The notes under the pieces: generated by a model
What the model was told of the DNA's origin: nothing
Seen by the model: the letters and a program-made list of their open reading frames with translations, nothing else
The model's database searches: none
Program-made: the position numbers and the translations under genes
Shown here: piece after piece, positions 17,932 to 27,727 of the stretch
Position numbering within the stretch: position 1 is the first letter of the stretch
Layout: each line of letters starts with the position of its first letter
Source of the DNA: Luteolibacter flavescens
GTDB taxonomy: Bacteria > Verrucomicrobiota > Verrucomicrobiia > Verrucomicrobiales > Akkermansiaceae
Assembly (NCBI RefSeq): GCF_025950085.1
Contig: NZ_JAPDDS010000020.1
Coordinates: 33,672-97,671 of the forward strand
Length of the DNA: 64,000 nt
Direction: 5' to 3'

Positions 17932-20900
17932 TTCTTTTCCGCTGCCTTGTTGATCAGATCCTGCATCCACTTGCGCTCTTTTTCGTCGAGATCGTCGAGC
18001 TTGATCTCCTTCGCGATCGCGGCGGCCTCCGCCGGTTTCTTCTCGCGGTCGTCGGTCCACTTCGCGCGGTAGGCGCGGGCGTAGGCGATGGACTTCGCGT
18101 CCCCGCTCGCCTTTGCCGCGGCGTCGGCGGCATCGAAGCCCTTGATGGCATTCTCCTTCTCGTCGGTGCGCCAGCCAATGATCCCGGCTTTCTCCGTGAG
18201 GAATTTCGCCTTCATCGGGTGCTCCGCGGGCAGGCCGTCCACCGCAGCGAAGATGTCCTCGCGGGTGAAGGCCTTTGAGTCCAGCAGGGCGGAGAGATCG
18301 GTCGGGTGCTTGATCTCGCGCTTCAGCGTCGCGTCGTCGGACAGCATCGCGGCGAGCAATTCACGGCGCGGCTTCTCATATGCCGCCTCGCTGAAGGTCG
18401 GCTCATGGAGCATGGGGAATGACTGCGCCAGCGAGTACTGCTTGCGGACCTCGTCATAGCGCTTCCGCGAGTCCTCGGGCAGGCCCTCCAGCCAGCGATC
18501 AAAGGCCGAGCCATCCCCTGCCGCGACCTGAGACATGATGCCGAGCGGGATCACGTCGCGCTGCATTTCCCGGCGGTTGAATGCCAGCAGGTGCTCGCAG
18601 ATCTTCAGCGCTTGGGCCGCGCCCGCCTTCTTCTTCTCGCCATCGAGCTCGTGGATGCGGAGGACGAGCATCGCGGCCAGCGGGTCGAAGAAGCGATCCA
18701 TCTGCTGGGTCGCATAATACTCGTTGTTCCCGTCGGCGATGAGCTGGATCGACTCCACCTGCCGGGCGAGGCCGGCGGGGTCTCCGGTTTCCGCGAGCTG
18801 GCAATACGTCAACTGCTTCAACAAGGCCTCCTGAACCGCCTGCTCCTCGCGATCGACGGGAGTGCCATTGTAATTCGAACTCGATACCGCGAGGACCAGC
18901 GATCCCATGTCCACGCCCTTCGTGAGGGTCTCCAGCTCCTCCAGCAGACCCTGCGAGGCGGCAGCCTCCACCGAGAGCGCGGCGAGCGCTTCCATGCGCG
19001 ATGCCCGTGACTTCGGAGCCTCCGCGGCGAAGCGCTTGGCCAGCGCGGCAAGACGATCCGCGCGCTTCACCGATGGCGCGGCGTCGTCCTTCGCATCCGG
19101 CAGACAGGAGACCAGGCACTCCATGCGGAACCTCTGTGTGGGGTCCTCGATCACCGCCACCCAACCCTTCAACGCGGCCTCGATCTCCTTTGAGAAAGCG
19201 GGCAGCGCATCCCCGTCTTCCTGATTTCCACCGAGCACGACCGCCCGCAGTCCTTGGTGGAACTCGCCCGGCCGCGCGATCAGGAGCTTGGCGGAGTCGC
19301 CGAGACCTCCCTGCCAGAGCTTCATCATCAGATCGAGCCGCCCGCGCATGCCGGAGCCCGACCGGACCGCCCGCGCGATGCTCTCCGCGTCACCGGCCCG
19401 CAGGGCGAGGGAAAGATTCAGCGAGGAGATCGCCCCCCGTGCCTTGTCCTCGTCGCCGCTGCCATTCGCATAGTCGATGCGGCTCTTCTCGAAGGCGGCC
19501 AGGAGTTTCTTCGCATCCTCCGGCGGGATGCTCTTCCACGAGGCGAAGCGATTGAGCGCAGGCACCGAGACGTAGCCGGCCCAGGGACGCTCCGGGGTGA
19601 GGAAGGTGGAGAGGAAGTCCACCATTGCCTTGGCGCAGGCGGGATCGTCGAAGTGATCCGCCGGGCGATTGTGCAGCACGCCGGCCAGCGTGGCGAATTT
19701 CAGGTCGGCCGGGATGCCCGGTGCCGAGACGAAAGCGGCGAAGCTGGCGCGCAGCTCGGCCTTCGCCGTGTCGTCCAGGCGATTCCCGGCTGCAGACATC
19801 ACCGCGAGGTGGACGGCATTCGCGAGCGAAGGATCGGCTTTCTTCAGGTCGCCATCCGTCCATGCGGACAGCTTCTCGCGCCAACCGTTCGAATAGTCCC
19901 ACGAGCTCTGATAGCGCATGCGGGAGATCACCAGCGCGCCCATGATACCGCGGAGTTCCTTTGGAGTCTCCTTCGCGAGCAGGGCGTAATAGCCGGCATT
20001 CGCGGGCAAGCCCGCGGGCACCTTGACCTTCTTCACCTCGGCTTCGCGGACCTTCGCATCCTCTCGGAAGATACGGTCGAGGTAGTAGGAGAAGTTGTTC
20101 TCGTACTGGCCCAGCTTTGCCGACGCCGGTTGCTTGTCGAAGGCGGCTAGGAAGCCGAGGAGATCGCGCAGGCTGCCCCCGCGGCTGATCATGGAATCCA
20201 TGAGCTGGGAGTGCGCGTAGGTCTCTGCGGCGGTCATGTAGCCGCCGCTGCTCGACGACCAACCGCGTGCATTCGCACTCATGTGCTCCAGGCACATGTT
20301 CCAGAGCTTCGCCGCCAGCTCGGGATCGCTGCCCGCGAGGCGTGCGACCAGAGGTTGCAAGCCGCTGTCGGAGGAATACGGCTGGAGAGTCGGCGGCAGG
20401 CCATCCTTGAGATACTCCTCGGCCTTCTTCCTCGCCTCGATGTCGCCGACCTTCAGATTCTCGGCTAGCTGCTTCTTCACGGAGGCGGAGGCGTTCTTCG
20501 CGGCATCCGGCAGCCAGGTGCCGACGAAGCTCCACAGCGCCTGACGCTCCTCCGGCGTCCACTTGCCGATGGCCGAGGCCTGGCGGTCCAGCTCGGCGTA
20601 GGCGGTCTGCGGCTTGTTCGCCAGCACCGCGCCGAAGATGCGCGCCCAGAAGCGATCCGGGCCGTCCACTTTCATCAGTTCCTCACCCAGCTTCGGCGAG
20701 CCATCGCGCTGCTTCACACGGTTCAGGCCGTAGTCGAGCATGCTCTTGCCATTGCCATCGATCGCGTTCGCGACGATGTCAGGGCCCGGCGAAAAGTAGC
20801 CCGAATCCAGCAGGGTCTCCGCCTTCGGGAGACCGCCGCCGGGGCTATCGAGGATCTGGTACCAATTCAGCGATCCCATGTTCGCCAGCCCGTGGGCCGA

Positions 20901-23900
20901 GACGAAGCGCATCGCACAGACGGCGGTCGCCGGGTTGCCATTGAAAGACGAGAAGAGATTCTGGAAGGCATTGATCCGCTGGTTCGGCCCGGGCAGATAG
21001 ATCCCGCTCTTCTGCATCTCCGCATAGAGCGGCCATGCTTCCTCCGGTCCCAGGATCTTGATGGCGAAGCGATGCAGCTCCGCGCTGCGCGCCTGTGGGT
21101 CCTTCGCCTGCTCGACCGTCCGGGAGAGTTCCCGGCTGAAGGACTGCGAGTCGTAGGTGCCCTGCCGCAGCGCTTCACACATGAAGTCCTCGATCGCCGT
21201 GCGCAGGTCCTCCCTCTTCGCCGCGGCCGCGGCACGCGAGATCCACTCCAGCTCCAGCACCACCTGCTGGCCGCGATCCATGGGGCGCTCGGCATTCGCC
21301 TTCTTCCACTCGTCGAATTTGGCGACGCCGGGAGTCTTCGCGATCTCCTCGCAGGTCTCCATGATCTTCGCCCAGTCGCCGTTCTCCTTCGAGAGGCTGA
21401 GGAGGAATTCCTTGTCGTAGGGTTCCAGCACCTTGCCCTCTTTCGCCCGCTTCGCCAGCCACGCGGACGGCATCAAGCCCTGCGGCGCGCCGCCACCGGA
21501 GGACGAGCCATTGCCCCGGATCCACGACCACATGTAGTCCCGCCGGTTTCCGTAGAACCTGCGGTTCGCCTCCGGTTGCTCGATGCGGATCACCAGGCGC
21601 AAGGCACCCAGTGCCGCGGCGTCCAGTTCCTCATCGGCGGCCCCCAGGACGTCGCGGGTGCCGGCCAGCATCACGAAGCCCTGCTCGGTGGTCTGCGGAT
21701 GCAGGATCATCGCGCGGAACATCTTCTTGCAAAGATCCTCCCGGCGCTTGGACACCTCCTTGTTGTAGTTGTTGCTCTCACCTGCCTTCCGGAAAAGCGG
21801 CGTCATCTGGACGTCCATGTAATCATCCGTGGTGATGCGGACCATCATGTAGTTCACCCACGAGAGATTGCGCTCGGCCTTGAAGCTCGGCTCGAGGTTC
21901 TCGAGCAAGCCCGCCATCGCTTCCAGCGCATCGAGCCTCTTCGACGCGCTGTTCCCTTCCACCCATGAGGAAAAGAGCACCGATATCACATCCTCGTCGA
22001 AGTCGCCCTTCGCGAGTTCCTTTGCTTGCTTGAGCTGCTCCTCCGGCTTCAGCACGGAGTAGAGGGCGGTCTTCACCGTCAGGTCGTCCGGCTTCTCCTC
22101 CGCCAGCTTGCGCAGCAGCGGCCCGGCCTCCTCCTTTTTCTCCAGCGACATCAGCAGCATCGCGTGGTCCAGGCGACGGGCATAGCTGGCCCCCTCGGCA
22201 GGCGCGCTCACCAGGATGAGTTCCTTGTCCAGCTTGAGGGACTTCGCCTGCGAAAGCACGCGGTCGCGCTCGTAGCTCGAATTGTGCGTTCCGGCGGATT
22301 GGCGCAGACTGCCCAGCAGCAAGCGCGCGGCAGCGTCCCGCTTCCCATCCTTCACGAGTCGCGCGACGTCTTCGCCGTTCCTGCGACTGGGCGACATCAT
22401 CCGGGAACCGCTGCCATAGCGGTTCCGCATCGCGCGGCTGGCGAAGCCGCTGGCAGGTCCGCTCAGGTAGCGCTTCGACTCATCCTCCAGGCCGAGATCC
22501 TTCAGCCATGCGGCGACCTGCCCCTTGAGTTCGGGATTGTAAGACGAGCCCTTGCGAAGGCGGAGTGCCGCCCGTTTCGCGGGCTCCAGATCGACGCCCT
22601 CGGTCTTCGCCTTCGCGAGTGCCACGCCGGTGGTCACGATCTCCTGCTCCACCCGGTCACGCCAAAGACCGGCATCCGGCACCTCGCGTGCCTTCAAAAG
22701 CAACGCGTAGGATTTCTCCGGGGACTTCTTCGCGTGGAAGCACGAGGCGAGCAACAGCTCCTCGATGCTCGGACTCGCCGCAGCCTCGATCTCCGCGACC
22801 TCCCGCTCGACTTCCTTCGACTTGCCCGCCTGCTCGTAGATGCAGACGCGGGAAATGCGGTCGTCCAACTTGCCGGTCAAGGCGGCGAGCGCCTCGGTGT
22901 CCAGCGGCTTCACCTGCGGCTGGCCGGGCATTCCGTTCTCGGACTCTCCCAGCAGCTTGAGCAGGCGCCGGTGAGTGTCCGTCAATCCCATGCCGCCCTG
23001 GCTGCGGGTGCCGCCGAGGAGATTGCTCAATTGCGGGGAAAGCTCCTGGAGCACCTCCGGGTAGCTCTGGGCATTTGCCCGGCCACCACCACGGAAACCC
23101 ATGCCCCATGGCGAGTACATCCCGCGATAGCGGGAGCTCGCGAGCTGGGCCTTCTTCGGGTCCTTCTTCATCTCCGCATTCAGGCGGTTCAGCCACTCGA
23201 TGCCGCGCTCGATCTGGCCGTCCCTCATCCAGCGGCTCGCCAGTTCGAATGAAAGGTAGTTTCCCGTGATGCCGTCCGGGGACTTCTCCATCTGGGCGAT
23301 GAAGAGATCCTCGGCCTCCTTCTTCAGTTCCTTCGGCACCTTGTCCCCGGCGAAGGCAATGGTCTGGAGCTGGTGGCAATTCCTCTCCTGCTTCTCGGCA
23401 GGGAGAGTCTTGAAGAGATCGATCCGCTGCCGCGCCCCCTTCTCACCCGCACCCTCGTCGCCATCGAGCGGCAGGCGGCTCGCCATCCACAGTGCGAACT
23501 CGGGATCATCCTTCTCCATGAGGTCCACGCCGCGCTGCATCAGGCGCGCGAAGTCGGGATCCGGCTTGTTCTGGCTGTTGTTCGAGGATGCCGTCTGGAA
23601 GTACCAGCGGAAGTCATCCGCCGAGGCCTTTTCGCTCATCACGAGTTCCTTCATTTCCTCCGGCTTGAGGAAGAAGACTTTCTTGAAAGTCTCCAGATCC
23701 TCGAAGTGGCTGGATGAAACCTTCGCGACGATCGCGGCACGCTTTTCCTCATTGTCACGCGCCACGATCATGAGCTGGGCGAGTGCCATGCGACGCATGG
23801 CATCTGCCGACGCGGGCAGGAAGATCTCACCCGGCTGCATCCCGGCGTAGTAGCCGTAGCGATCCGGGTCCTTCGCACTCATGATCTGCGACTGATATCC

Positions 23901-26804
23901 CTGATACTCCGGCATCGCCTTGCGCGTCACCGTCGGCTTCTTCGTCGTGGGATTCATCCCCGGATGCCCATAGGGATAGCCGTAGGGGTTCCCATAGCGG
24001 TTCGCCAGGACCGGCGGTGCGTGCTTCAGGTCGCCATCCGCCTCCAGCAGGGTGGCGAAGCGGTCCATCGCCTCGTCAATCTTCCCGGCCTCCAGCAAGA
24101 CGACCGCGAGCATGTAGGAAAGCCGCCAATCCTCCGGGAATGTGAGCACCTCCCGGGCGAGCACGGTGGCGGCGGCCTCCCACTCCTTCGCGCGGGCCAG
24201 CGGCATCACCAGCTTCTCCACCGCACGCGGGTCGGTGGACTTCCCGCCCTCGGCCAACTCGCGCAGGCCGCGCTCGGTCTCGCCCTGGCGGATCCAAAAT
24301 GCGGAAAGGCGGCGGCGCGCCTCCGGAGCGTCCGCTCCCGACATCATCCCGCGAAGGATCTCCGCCGAGGCTTCCATGTTTCCCGCCGTTTCCTGCAGGT
24401 CGGCGATGCGGAACTTGAGCTGCGAATCATCCGGCTTGCGGCGGGCGGCTTCCTCCACGCACTTCAGCTCCTCCTCCGTCAGCATCCACTCGCGATACAT
24501 GTCCGCGAGCGCCAGCAGCGGAAGCGGCGACGATGGATTGTCCCGCGAGCGGCGGCGGAAGTCGGAGATCAGCTCCTCCTCCTTGCCCTCCATCTCTGCC
24601 ATGCGCGCCAGGCCCGCGGCCCACTTCAGCTTCGAAGCCGGGGATTCTGCCTCGTCATAGAGCGCGGTGAAACTCCGCCACGCCTCTTCCATCATGCCGG
24701 CCTCGCGCTGGGCCTCGGCGAGCTTTTCACGAAGCTCTTCCTCGCCGCCGAATTTCGCCAGGGCACGACGCAACTCCGCCACGGCCTCCGCCGGGCGACC
24801 ATCGCCGAGGTAGAGCTCGGCGCGCTTCGTCCACGCCAGCTTGTCGCCGGGCGCGAGCTTCAGCCACTCGTCCGTCGCCGCGAGCGCCTTCTCTGAATCT
24901 CCCGCGCGCTCCAGCAGCTCGACGAGCTTCTTCACGTGGGCCGTCTTCGTCCCGCCGGGCAGCGCCATCATCTCGCGCATCGCGGCGACCGCCTCATCCA
25001 TGTCCCCGCGGATCTCGTGCAGGCGCACCCGCTGCGTCGCCGCCAGCAGGCTATCGTCCGCCGCCATCGCGTCCTTCAGCACCTGCTCCGCAGCAATGCT
25101 GTCGCCCAGCGTCTCGTGGATCTCGGAAAGCAAGCAACGCTCCTGGAGCGTCAGGTCGGGCTTCGCGGAAAGCTGGTCCAGCCACTTCTTCGGCTCCTCC
25201 GCCCGGGCGATCAGTCCGCTCGCGAGCTTCAGGGCCGTGTCCAGATCGGTCGGAGATTTCGCCTGGCGCACCAGTTCCATCGCCTGCGGCACCGCGGCCT
25301 CCGGCGTGTCGCTCAGTTGTGCCGCCTGGCAGAGCGCCGCGAGCAGGAGCGGGTCATCCGGGAAATCCTTCACCCGCGGCTGGAGCATGGCGAAGGCCTC
25401 GCTCGACTTGCCATGGGCGGAAAGCGAACGCGCGATCCGCATCAGTCCCTCGCGGTCCGCGCCGGCCGCCATCTCCTTCCACAGCGCTACGGCCTCGTCG
25501 CCCTTCTCGCGGGACACCAGGAAGGTCGCCAGCGCTTCACCCGCCTCGCCATCCTTGCCGTGCTTCGCCATCGCATCGCGGAGGATCTTCTCCGCGCCGT
25601 CGAATTTCTCGAAGCGCTCCAGCAGGCGGGCGCGCGCCACCAGCCCCGCCTCGTCCTCCGGCGTCAGCGCGAGCGCCTTGTCGAGCGCCGCCGTCAGGCC
25701 GGCCTCGTCCTTGAGGGTCTTCCGCAGCGTGGCCAGCCTTTCCCACAGGCCCACGTCCTGTTTCGCCGTCTCGAGCAGGGCCACCAGCTCGTCCGCCGCT
25801 TCCTTCGGACGCTCGGCGCCTTCCAGCAGGCCGATGAATTCCTCGCGTACCTCGCGATCGCCGGGGAGCACCTTCAGCACCTCGCGGAACATCGCGATGG
25901 CCTCGTCCTGCTCGCCCGAGGCCAGCAGCGACTTCGCCGCCTCCTTCTTCACCGCCACGCGGCGTGGATAGGATTCGCGCAGACCGCCGAGGAATTCCTT
26001 CAAGCCCGCCGAGTCATCCTCGCGGGAGAACAGGGCACCGGCACGCGCGAGCACCTCGCGCTCCAGCCACGAACCCTCGGCCGAGACCGCGAAGACATCG
26101 CGATACTCCTTCAGCGAATCCTCTTTCTTCCCTGCCTGGGCAAGGATCTCCGCCACCTGCAGGCGGCGCAGCGCCTTCTTGTAGGGATCGTCGGTCTTCT
26201 CGGCCAGCTCCCGCGCGGCGGTCACCGCCTCGTCCAGCATGCCCTCGCCGATCTCCAGCTCGACCAGATCTTCCTTCAGCCCCTCGTCTGCGGGATTCGC
26301 GGCAATGAGTTCCTGCCACGCCTTCACCGCCTCGCCCGGACGTCCGGCCCGAGCCAGCATCTTCCCGCGCAAGGTGCCGGCTTCCACACCGAGCGTCTTG
26401 TCCTTCGCCGCCACGGCCAGGTCGTCCAGCGCGGCATCGAAGCGCAGCGCCACCCCGAGCGCCTTGCCACGGGCCAGCCGCGTGGCCGCGTCCTCGGGCG
26501 CGAGCTTCACCGCCTCGTCCAGCGCCTTGAGCGCTGCGGCCTCGTCGCCGGAATGCTCATGATAGACCGCGAGCAGCCGCCAATCCGCCGCCGCTCCCGC
26601 CTTGGCCCGCTCCTCGAGCTCGGGCTTCAGCGCCTCGAGCTCCTTTTCCTCAAGCCACGCATCGAGCATGCGGCCGAAGAGCACCGGATTCTCCGGCTTC
26701 TTGAGGAGCATCGTGCGGTATCGCTCCGCCTTCTCCGGAATCTCACCGGCGTTCAGGGGGAAGGCGAACGCTGCCAGAATGAGAATAACTTTCCGGTTTA
26801 TCAT
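17928..26804 (-). CDS. Giant secreted TPR-like repeat protein (2958 residues)
   Basis: One uninterrupted frame of 2958 codons, by far the largest gene here. Residues 1-19 are a signal peptide (KVILILAAFAFPLNAGE). Residues about 20-920 are serial helix pairs of TPR type, such as WLEEKELEALKPELEERAK and PGEAVKAWQELIAANPADEG. Around residue 938 lies a Gly/Tyr/Pro-rich stretch (NPYGYPYGHPGMNP) and around 1236 another Gly/Arg-rich one. The remainder is mainly helical without a recognised enzyme domain. It heads the cluster and its stop overlaps the next start (ATGA). A periplasmic scaffold that recruits clients for the MoxR/VWA proteins is a reasonable inference. Base composition matches neighbours. 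Confidence 0.85.
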   Translation of the reverse strand: MINRKVILILAAFAFPLNAGEIPEKAERYRTMLLKKPENPVLFGRMLDAWLEEKELEALKPELEERAKAGAAADWRLLAVYHEHSGDEAAALKALDEAVKLAPEDAATRLARGKALGVALRFDAALDDLAVAAKDKTLGVEAGTLRGKMLARAGRPGEAVKAWQELIAANPADEGLKEDLVELEIGEGMLDEAVTAARELAEKTDDPYKKALRRLQVAEILAQAGKKEDSLKEYRDVFAVSAEGSWLEREVLARAGALFSREDDSAGLKEFLGGLRESYPRRVAVKKEAAKSLLASGEQDEAIAMFREVLKVLPGDREVREEFIGLLEGAERPKEAADELVALLETAKQDVGLWERLATLRKTLKDEAGLTAALDKALALTPEDEAGLVARARLLERFEKFDGAEKILRDAMAKHGKDGEAGEALATFLVSREKGDEAVALWKEMAAGADREGLMRIARSLSAHGKSSEAFAMLQPRVKDFPDDPLLLAALCQAAQLSDTPEAAVPQAMELVRQAKSPTDLDTALKLASGLIARAEEPKKWLDQLSAKPDLTLQERCLLSEIHETLGDSIAAEQVLKDAMAADDSLLAATQRVRLHEIRGDMDEAVAAMREMMALPGGTKTAHVKKLVELLERAGDSEKALAATDEWLKLAPGDKLAWTKRAELYLGDGRPAEAVAELRRALAKFGGEEELREKLAEAQREAGMMEEAWRSFTALYDEAESPASKLKWAAGLARMAEMEGKEEELISDFRRRSRDNPSSPLPLLALADMYREWMLTEEELKCVEEAARRKPDDSQLKFRIADLQETAGNMEASAEILRGMMSGADAPEARRRLSAFWIRQGETERGLRELAEGGKSTDPRAVEKLVMPLARAKEWEAAATVLAREVLTFPEDWRLSYMLAVVLLEAGKIDEAMDRFATLLEADGDLKHAPPVLANRYGNPYGYPYGHPGMNPTTKKPTVTRKAMPEYQGYQSQIMSAKDPDRYGYYAGMQPGEIFLPASADAMRRMALAQLMIVARDNEEKRAAIVAKVSSSHFEDLETFKKVFFLKPEEMKELVMSEKASADDFRWYFQTASSNNSQNKPDPDFARLMQRGVDLMEKDDPEFALWMASRLPLDGDEGAGEKGARQRIDLFKTLPAEKQERNCHQLQTIAFAGDKVPKELKKEAEDLFIAQMEKSPDGITGNYLSFELASRWMRDGQIERGIEWLNRLNAEMKKDPKKAQLASSRYRGMYSPWGMGFRGGGRANAQSYPEVLQELSPQLSNLLGGTRSQGGMGLTDTHRRLLKLLGESENGMPGQPQVKPLDTEALAALTGKLDDRISRVCIYEQAGKSKEVEREVAEIEAAASPSIEELLLASCFHAKKSPEKSYALLLKAREVPDAGLWRDRVEQEIVTTGVALAKAKTEGVDLEPAKRAALRLRKGSSYNPELKGQVAAWLKDLGLEDESKRYLSGPASGFASRAMRNRYGSGSRMMSPSRRNGEDVARLVKDGKRDAAARLLLGSLRQSAGTHNSSYERDRVLSQAKSLKLDKELILVSAPAEGASYARRLDHAMLLMSLEKKEEAGPLLRKLAEEKPDDLTVKTALYSVLKPEEQLKQAKELAKGDFDEDVISVLFSSWVEGNSASKRLDALEAMAGLLENLEPSFKAERNLSWVNYMMVRITTDDYMDVQMTPLFRKAGESNNYNKEVSKRREDLCKKMFRAMILHPQTTEQGFVMLAGTRDVLGAADEELDAAALGALRLVIRIEQPEANRRFYGNRRDYMWSWIRGNGSSSGGGAPQGLMPSAWLAKRAKEGKVLEPYDKEFLLSLSKENGDWAKIMETCEEIAKTPGVAKFDEWKKANAERPMDRGQQVVLELEWISRAAAAAKREDLRTAIEDFMCEALRQGTYDSQSFSRELSRTVEQAKDPQARSAELHRFAIKILGPEEAWPLYAEMQKSGIYLPGPNQRINAFQNLFSSFNGNPATAVCAMRFVSAHGLANMGSLNWYQILDSPGGGLPKAETLLDSGYFSPGPDIVANAIDGNGKSMLDYGLNRVKQRDGSPKLGEELMKVDGPDRFWARIFGAVLANKPQTAYAELDRQASAIGKWTPEERQALWSFVGTWLPDAAKNASASVKKQLAENLKVGDIEARKKAEEYLKDGLPPTLQPYSSDSGLQPLVARLAGSDPELAAKLWNMCLEHMSANARGWSSSSGGYMTAAETYAHSQLMDSMISRGGSLRDLLGFLAAFDKQPASAKLGQYENNFSYYLDRIFREDAKVREAEVKKVKVPAGLPANAGYYALLAKETPKELRGIMGALVISRMRYQSSWDYSNGWREKLSAWTDGDLKKADPSLANAVHLAVMSAAGNRLDDTAKAELRASFAAFVSAPGIPADLKFATLAGVLHNRPADHFDDPACAKAMVDFLSTFLTPERPWAGYVSVPALNRFASWKSIPPEDAKKLLAAFEKSRIDYANGSGDEDKARGAISSLNLSLALRAGDAESIARAVRSGSGMRGRLDLMMKLWQGGLGDSAKLLIARPGEFHQGLRAVVLGGNQEDGDALPAFSKEIEAALKGWVAVIEDPTQRFRMECLVSCLPDAKDDAAPSVKRADRLAALAKRFAAEAPKSRASRMEALAALSVEAAASQGLLEELETLTKGVDMGSLVLAVSSSNYNGTPVDREEQAVQEALLKQLTYCQLAETGDPAGLARQVESIQLIADGNNEYYATQQMDRFFDPLAAMLVLRIHELDGEKKKAGAAQALKICEHLLAFNRREMQRDVIPLGIMSQVAAGDGSAFDRWLEGLPEDSRKRYDEVRKQYSLAQSFPMLHEPTFSEAAYEKPRRELLAAMLSDDATLKREIKHPTDLSALLDSKAFTREDIFAAVDGLPAEHPMKAKFLTEKAGIIGWRTDEKENAIKGFDAADAAAKASGDAKSIAYARAYRAKWTDDREKKPAEAAAIAKEIKLDDLDEKERKWMQDLINKAAEKK

Positions 26805-27130
26805 GGGCGCAGGTTGAACGGTCGAACGCGTGACGCAATTCGAATTCCTTGTGACATTTTGTAGCGGATAGTGTCATCACCGGGAGTCCGCCACGACATC
26901 ACAGGGAAACGTCACCAACCGGCATCCCATGTCTCCGGATTCGTCTCCGTGACACAAAATTTACAATCCTCCACAAGCGCCTGATTTTCCAATCACGACG
27001 CTACCCACGAGCCCGCCTTGGCGCGACCGGGACAAGCTCCCGACATGTCTCACCGAAAGCTCATGCCTCAAGAAAGGGCCGCCCCTTCCTTCACCGGCGC
27101 TTCATCAATTTTTCACCGGCAAGTCCTGCC
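26805..27130. promoter_or_regulatory. Intergenic region upstream of the giant cluster, with TGTGACA-type motifs
   Basis: 326 bases without a supported gene, containing the leader of the leftward cluster. It is more AT-rich than its surroundings and repeats GTGACA/TGTCAC words: GTGACA at 26851, GTGTCATCAC at 26871 (arms TGACA 26852-26856 and TGTCA 26872-26876), GTCACC near 26909 and GTGACACAAAAT near 26950. A convincing -35/-10 pair was not identified. The same word occurs as an inverted repeat at 56869-56910. An operator function is speculative. Confidence 0.35.
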
Positions 27131-27529
27131 TCACGAGCGGCGGACCGTCTCCCGCAACTCCAGCATCGTAGGCTCGTTGCAGTAGGGACAGCGGAAGTGC
27201 CCCTTCACCAGGACGCCATAGGCGACGGGAAGACGATAGCTGCCAGCGACGCACTTGGCGTTCCGGTTCCGCGAGCATCCCTTCTTCACGAGCACCGGCA
27301 TCATGCAGAGCGGGCACTTGCCTCCGGACGCGAAGATCCATTGGAAAATGGCCAGCAGCACCGCACCGACACCGACCGCCAAGGCGATCTTCAAATAGTC
27401 ATGTTCTCCCGTCACGACCCCGTAAATGACGAGGCCGATGGCAGTGGGAATCATCAACCTGCTGATGATTAACAATAGTGCTGCCATCTGCAGCTTGAAG
27501 ATGATTTGGGCGTGTCTTGGTCGGTGCAT
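27131..27529 (-). CDS. Small membrane protein with CXXC zinc-ribbon
   Basis: About 132 residues from the ATG at 27529; an upstream TTG at 27589 is possible. Two membrane helices (about residues 14-39 and 47-67) are followed by a cysteine-rich domain: CPLC...C...C and CPYC, the layout of a zinc ribbon. No family recognised. It is preceded by 198 bases without a gene and lies beyond the promoter of the giant cluster, so it is transcribed separately or from the hrpA side. The paired cysteines and helices support a real gene. Confidence 0.65.
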   Translation of the reverse strand: MHRPRHAQIIFKLQMAALLLIISRLMIPTAIGLVIYGVVTGEHDYLKIALAVGVGAVLLAIFQWIFASGGKCPLCMMPVLVKKGCSRNRNAKCVAGSYRLPVAYGVLVKGHFRCPYCNEPTMLELRETVRRS

Positions 27530-27727
27530 GGCGACTTGCGATCCGATTAGGCGGAAGACTTGTATCGCCGCGCCAAGATCATTCCGCAAATCCGAAGATC
27601 ATGAAAAGTTTGCAAACATGGGGGAAGCTCCCACCCGCTTGAGGAAAATCGGGCGAAATCACTTAACTTAGCTAAAGCAAGTCCTCGCAAAGTTGCAGAA
27701 TGCGCCCGTCTGAGCCGCCCAAGTGGA

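Noticed and set aside
21175..21531. Short antisense or alternative-frame ORFs within the giant gene
   Set aside because: Numerous such frames exist by chance in GC-rich DNA; none shows motifs or its own start signal.
24936..26864. A 642-codon rightward open frame opposite the giant TPR gene
   Set aside because: Antisense shadow rich in Arg, His and Gln; the opposite frame has clear TPR periodicity and a signal peptide.
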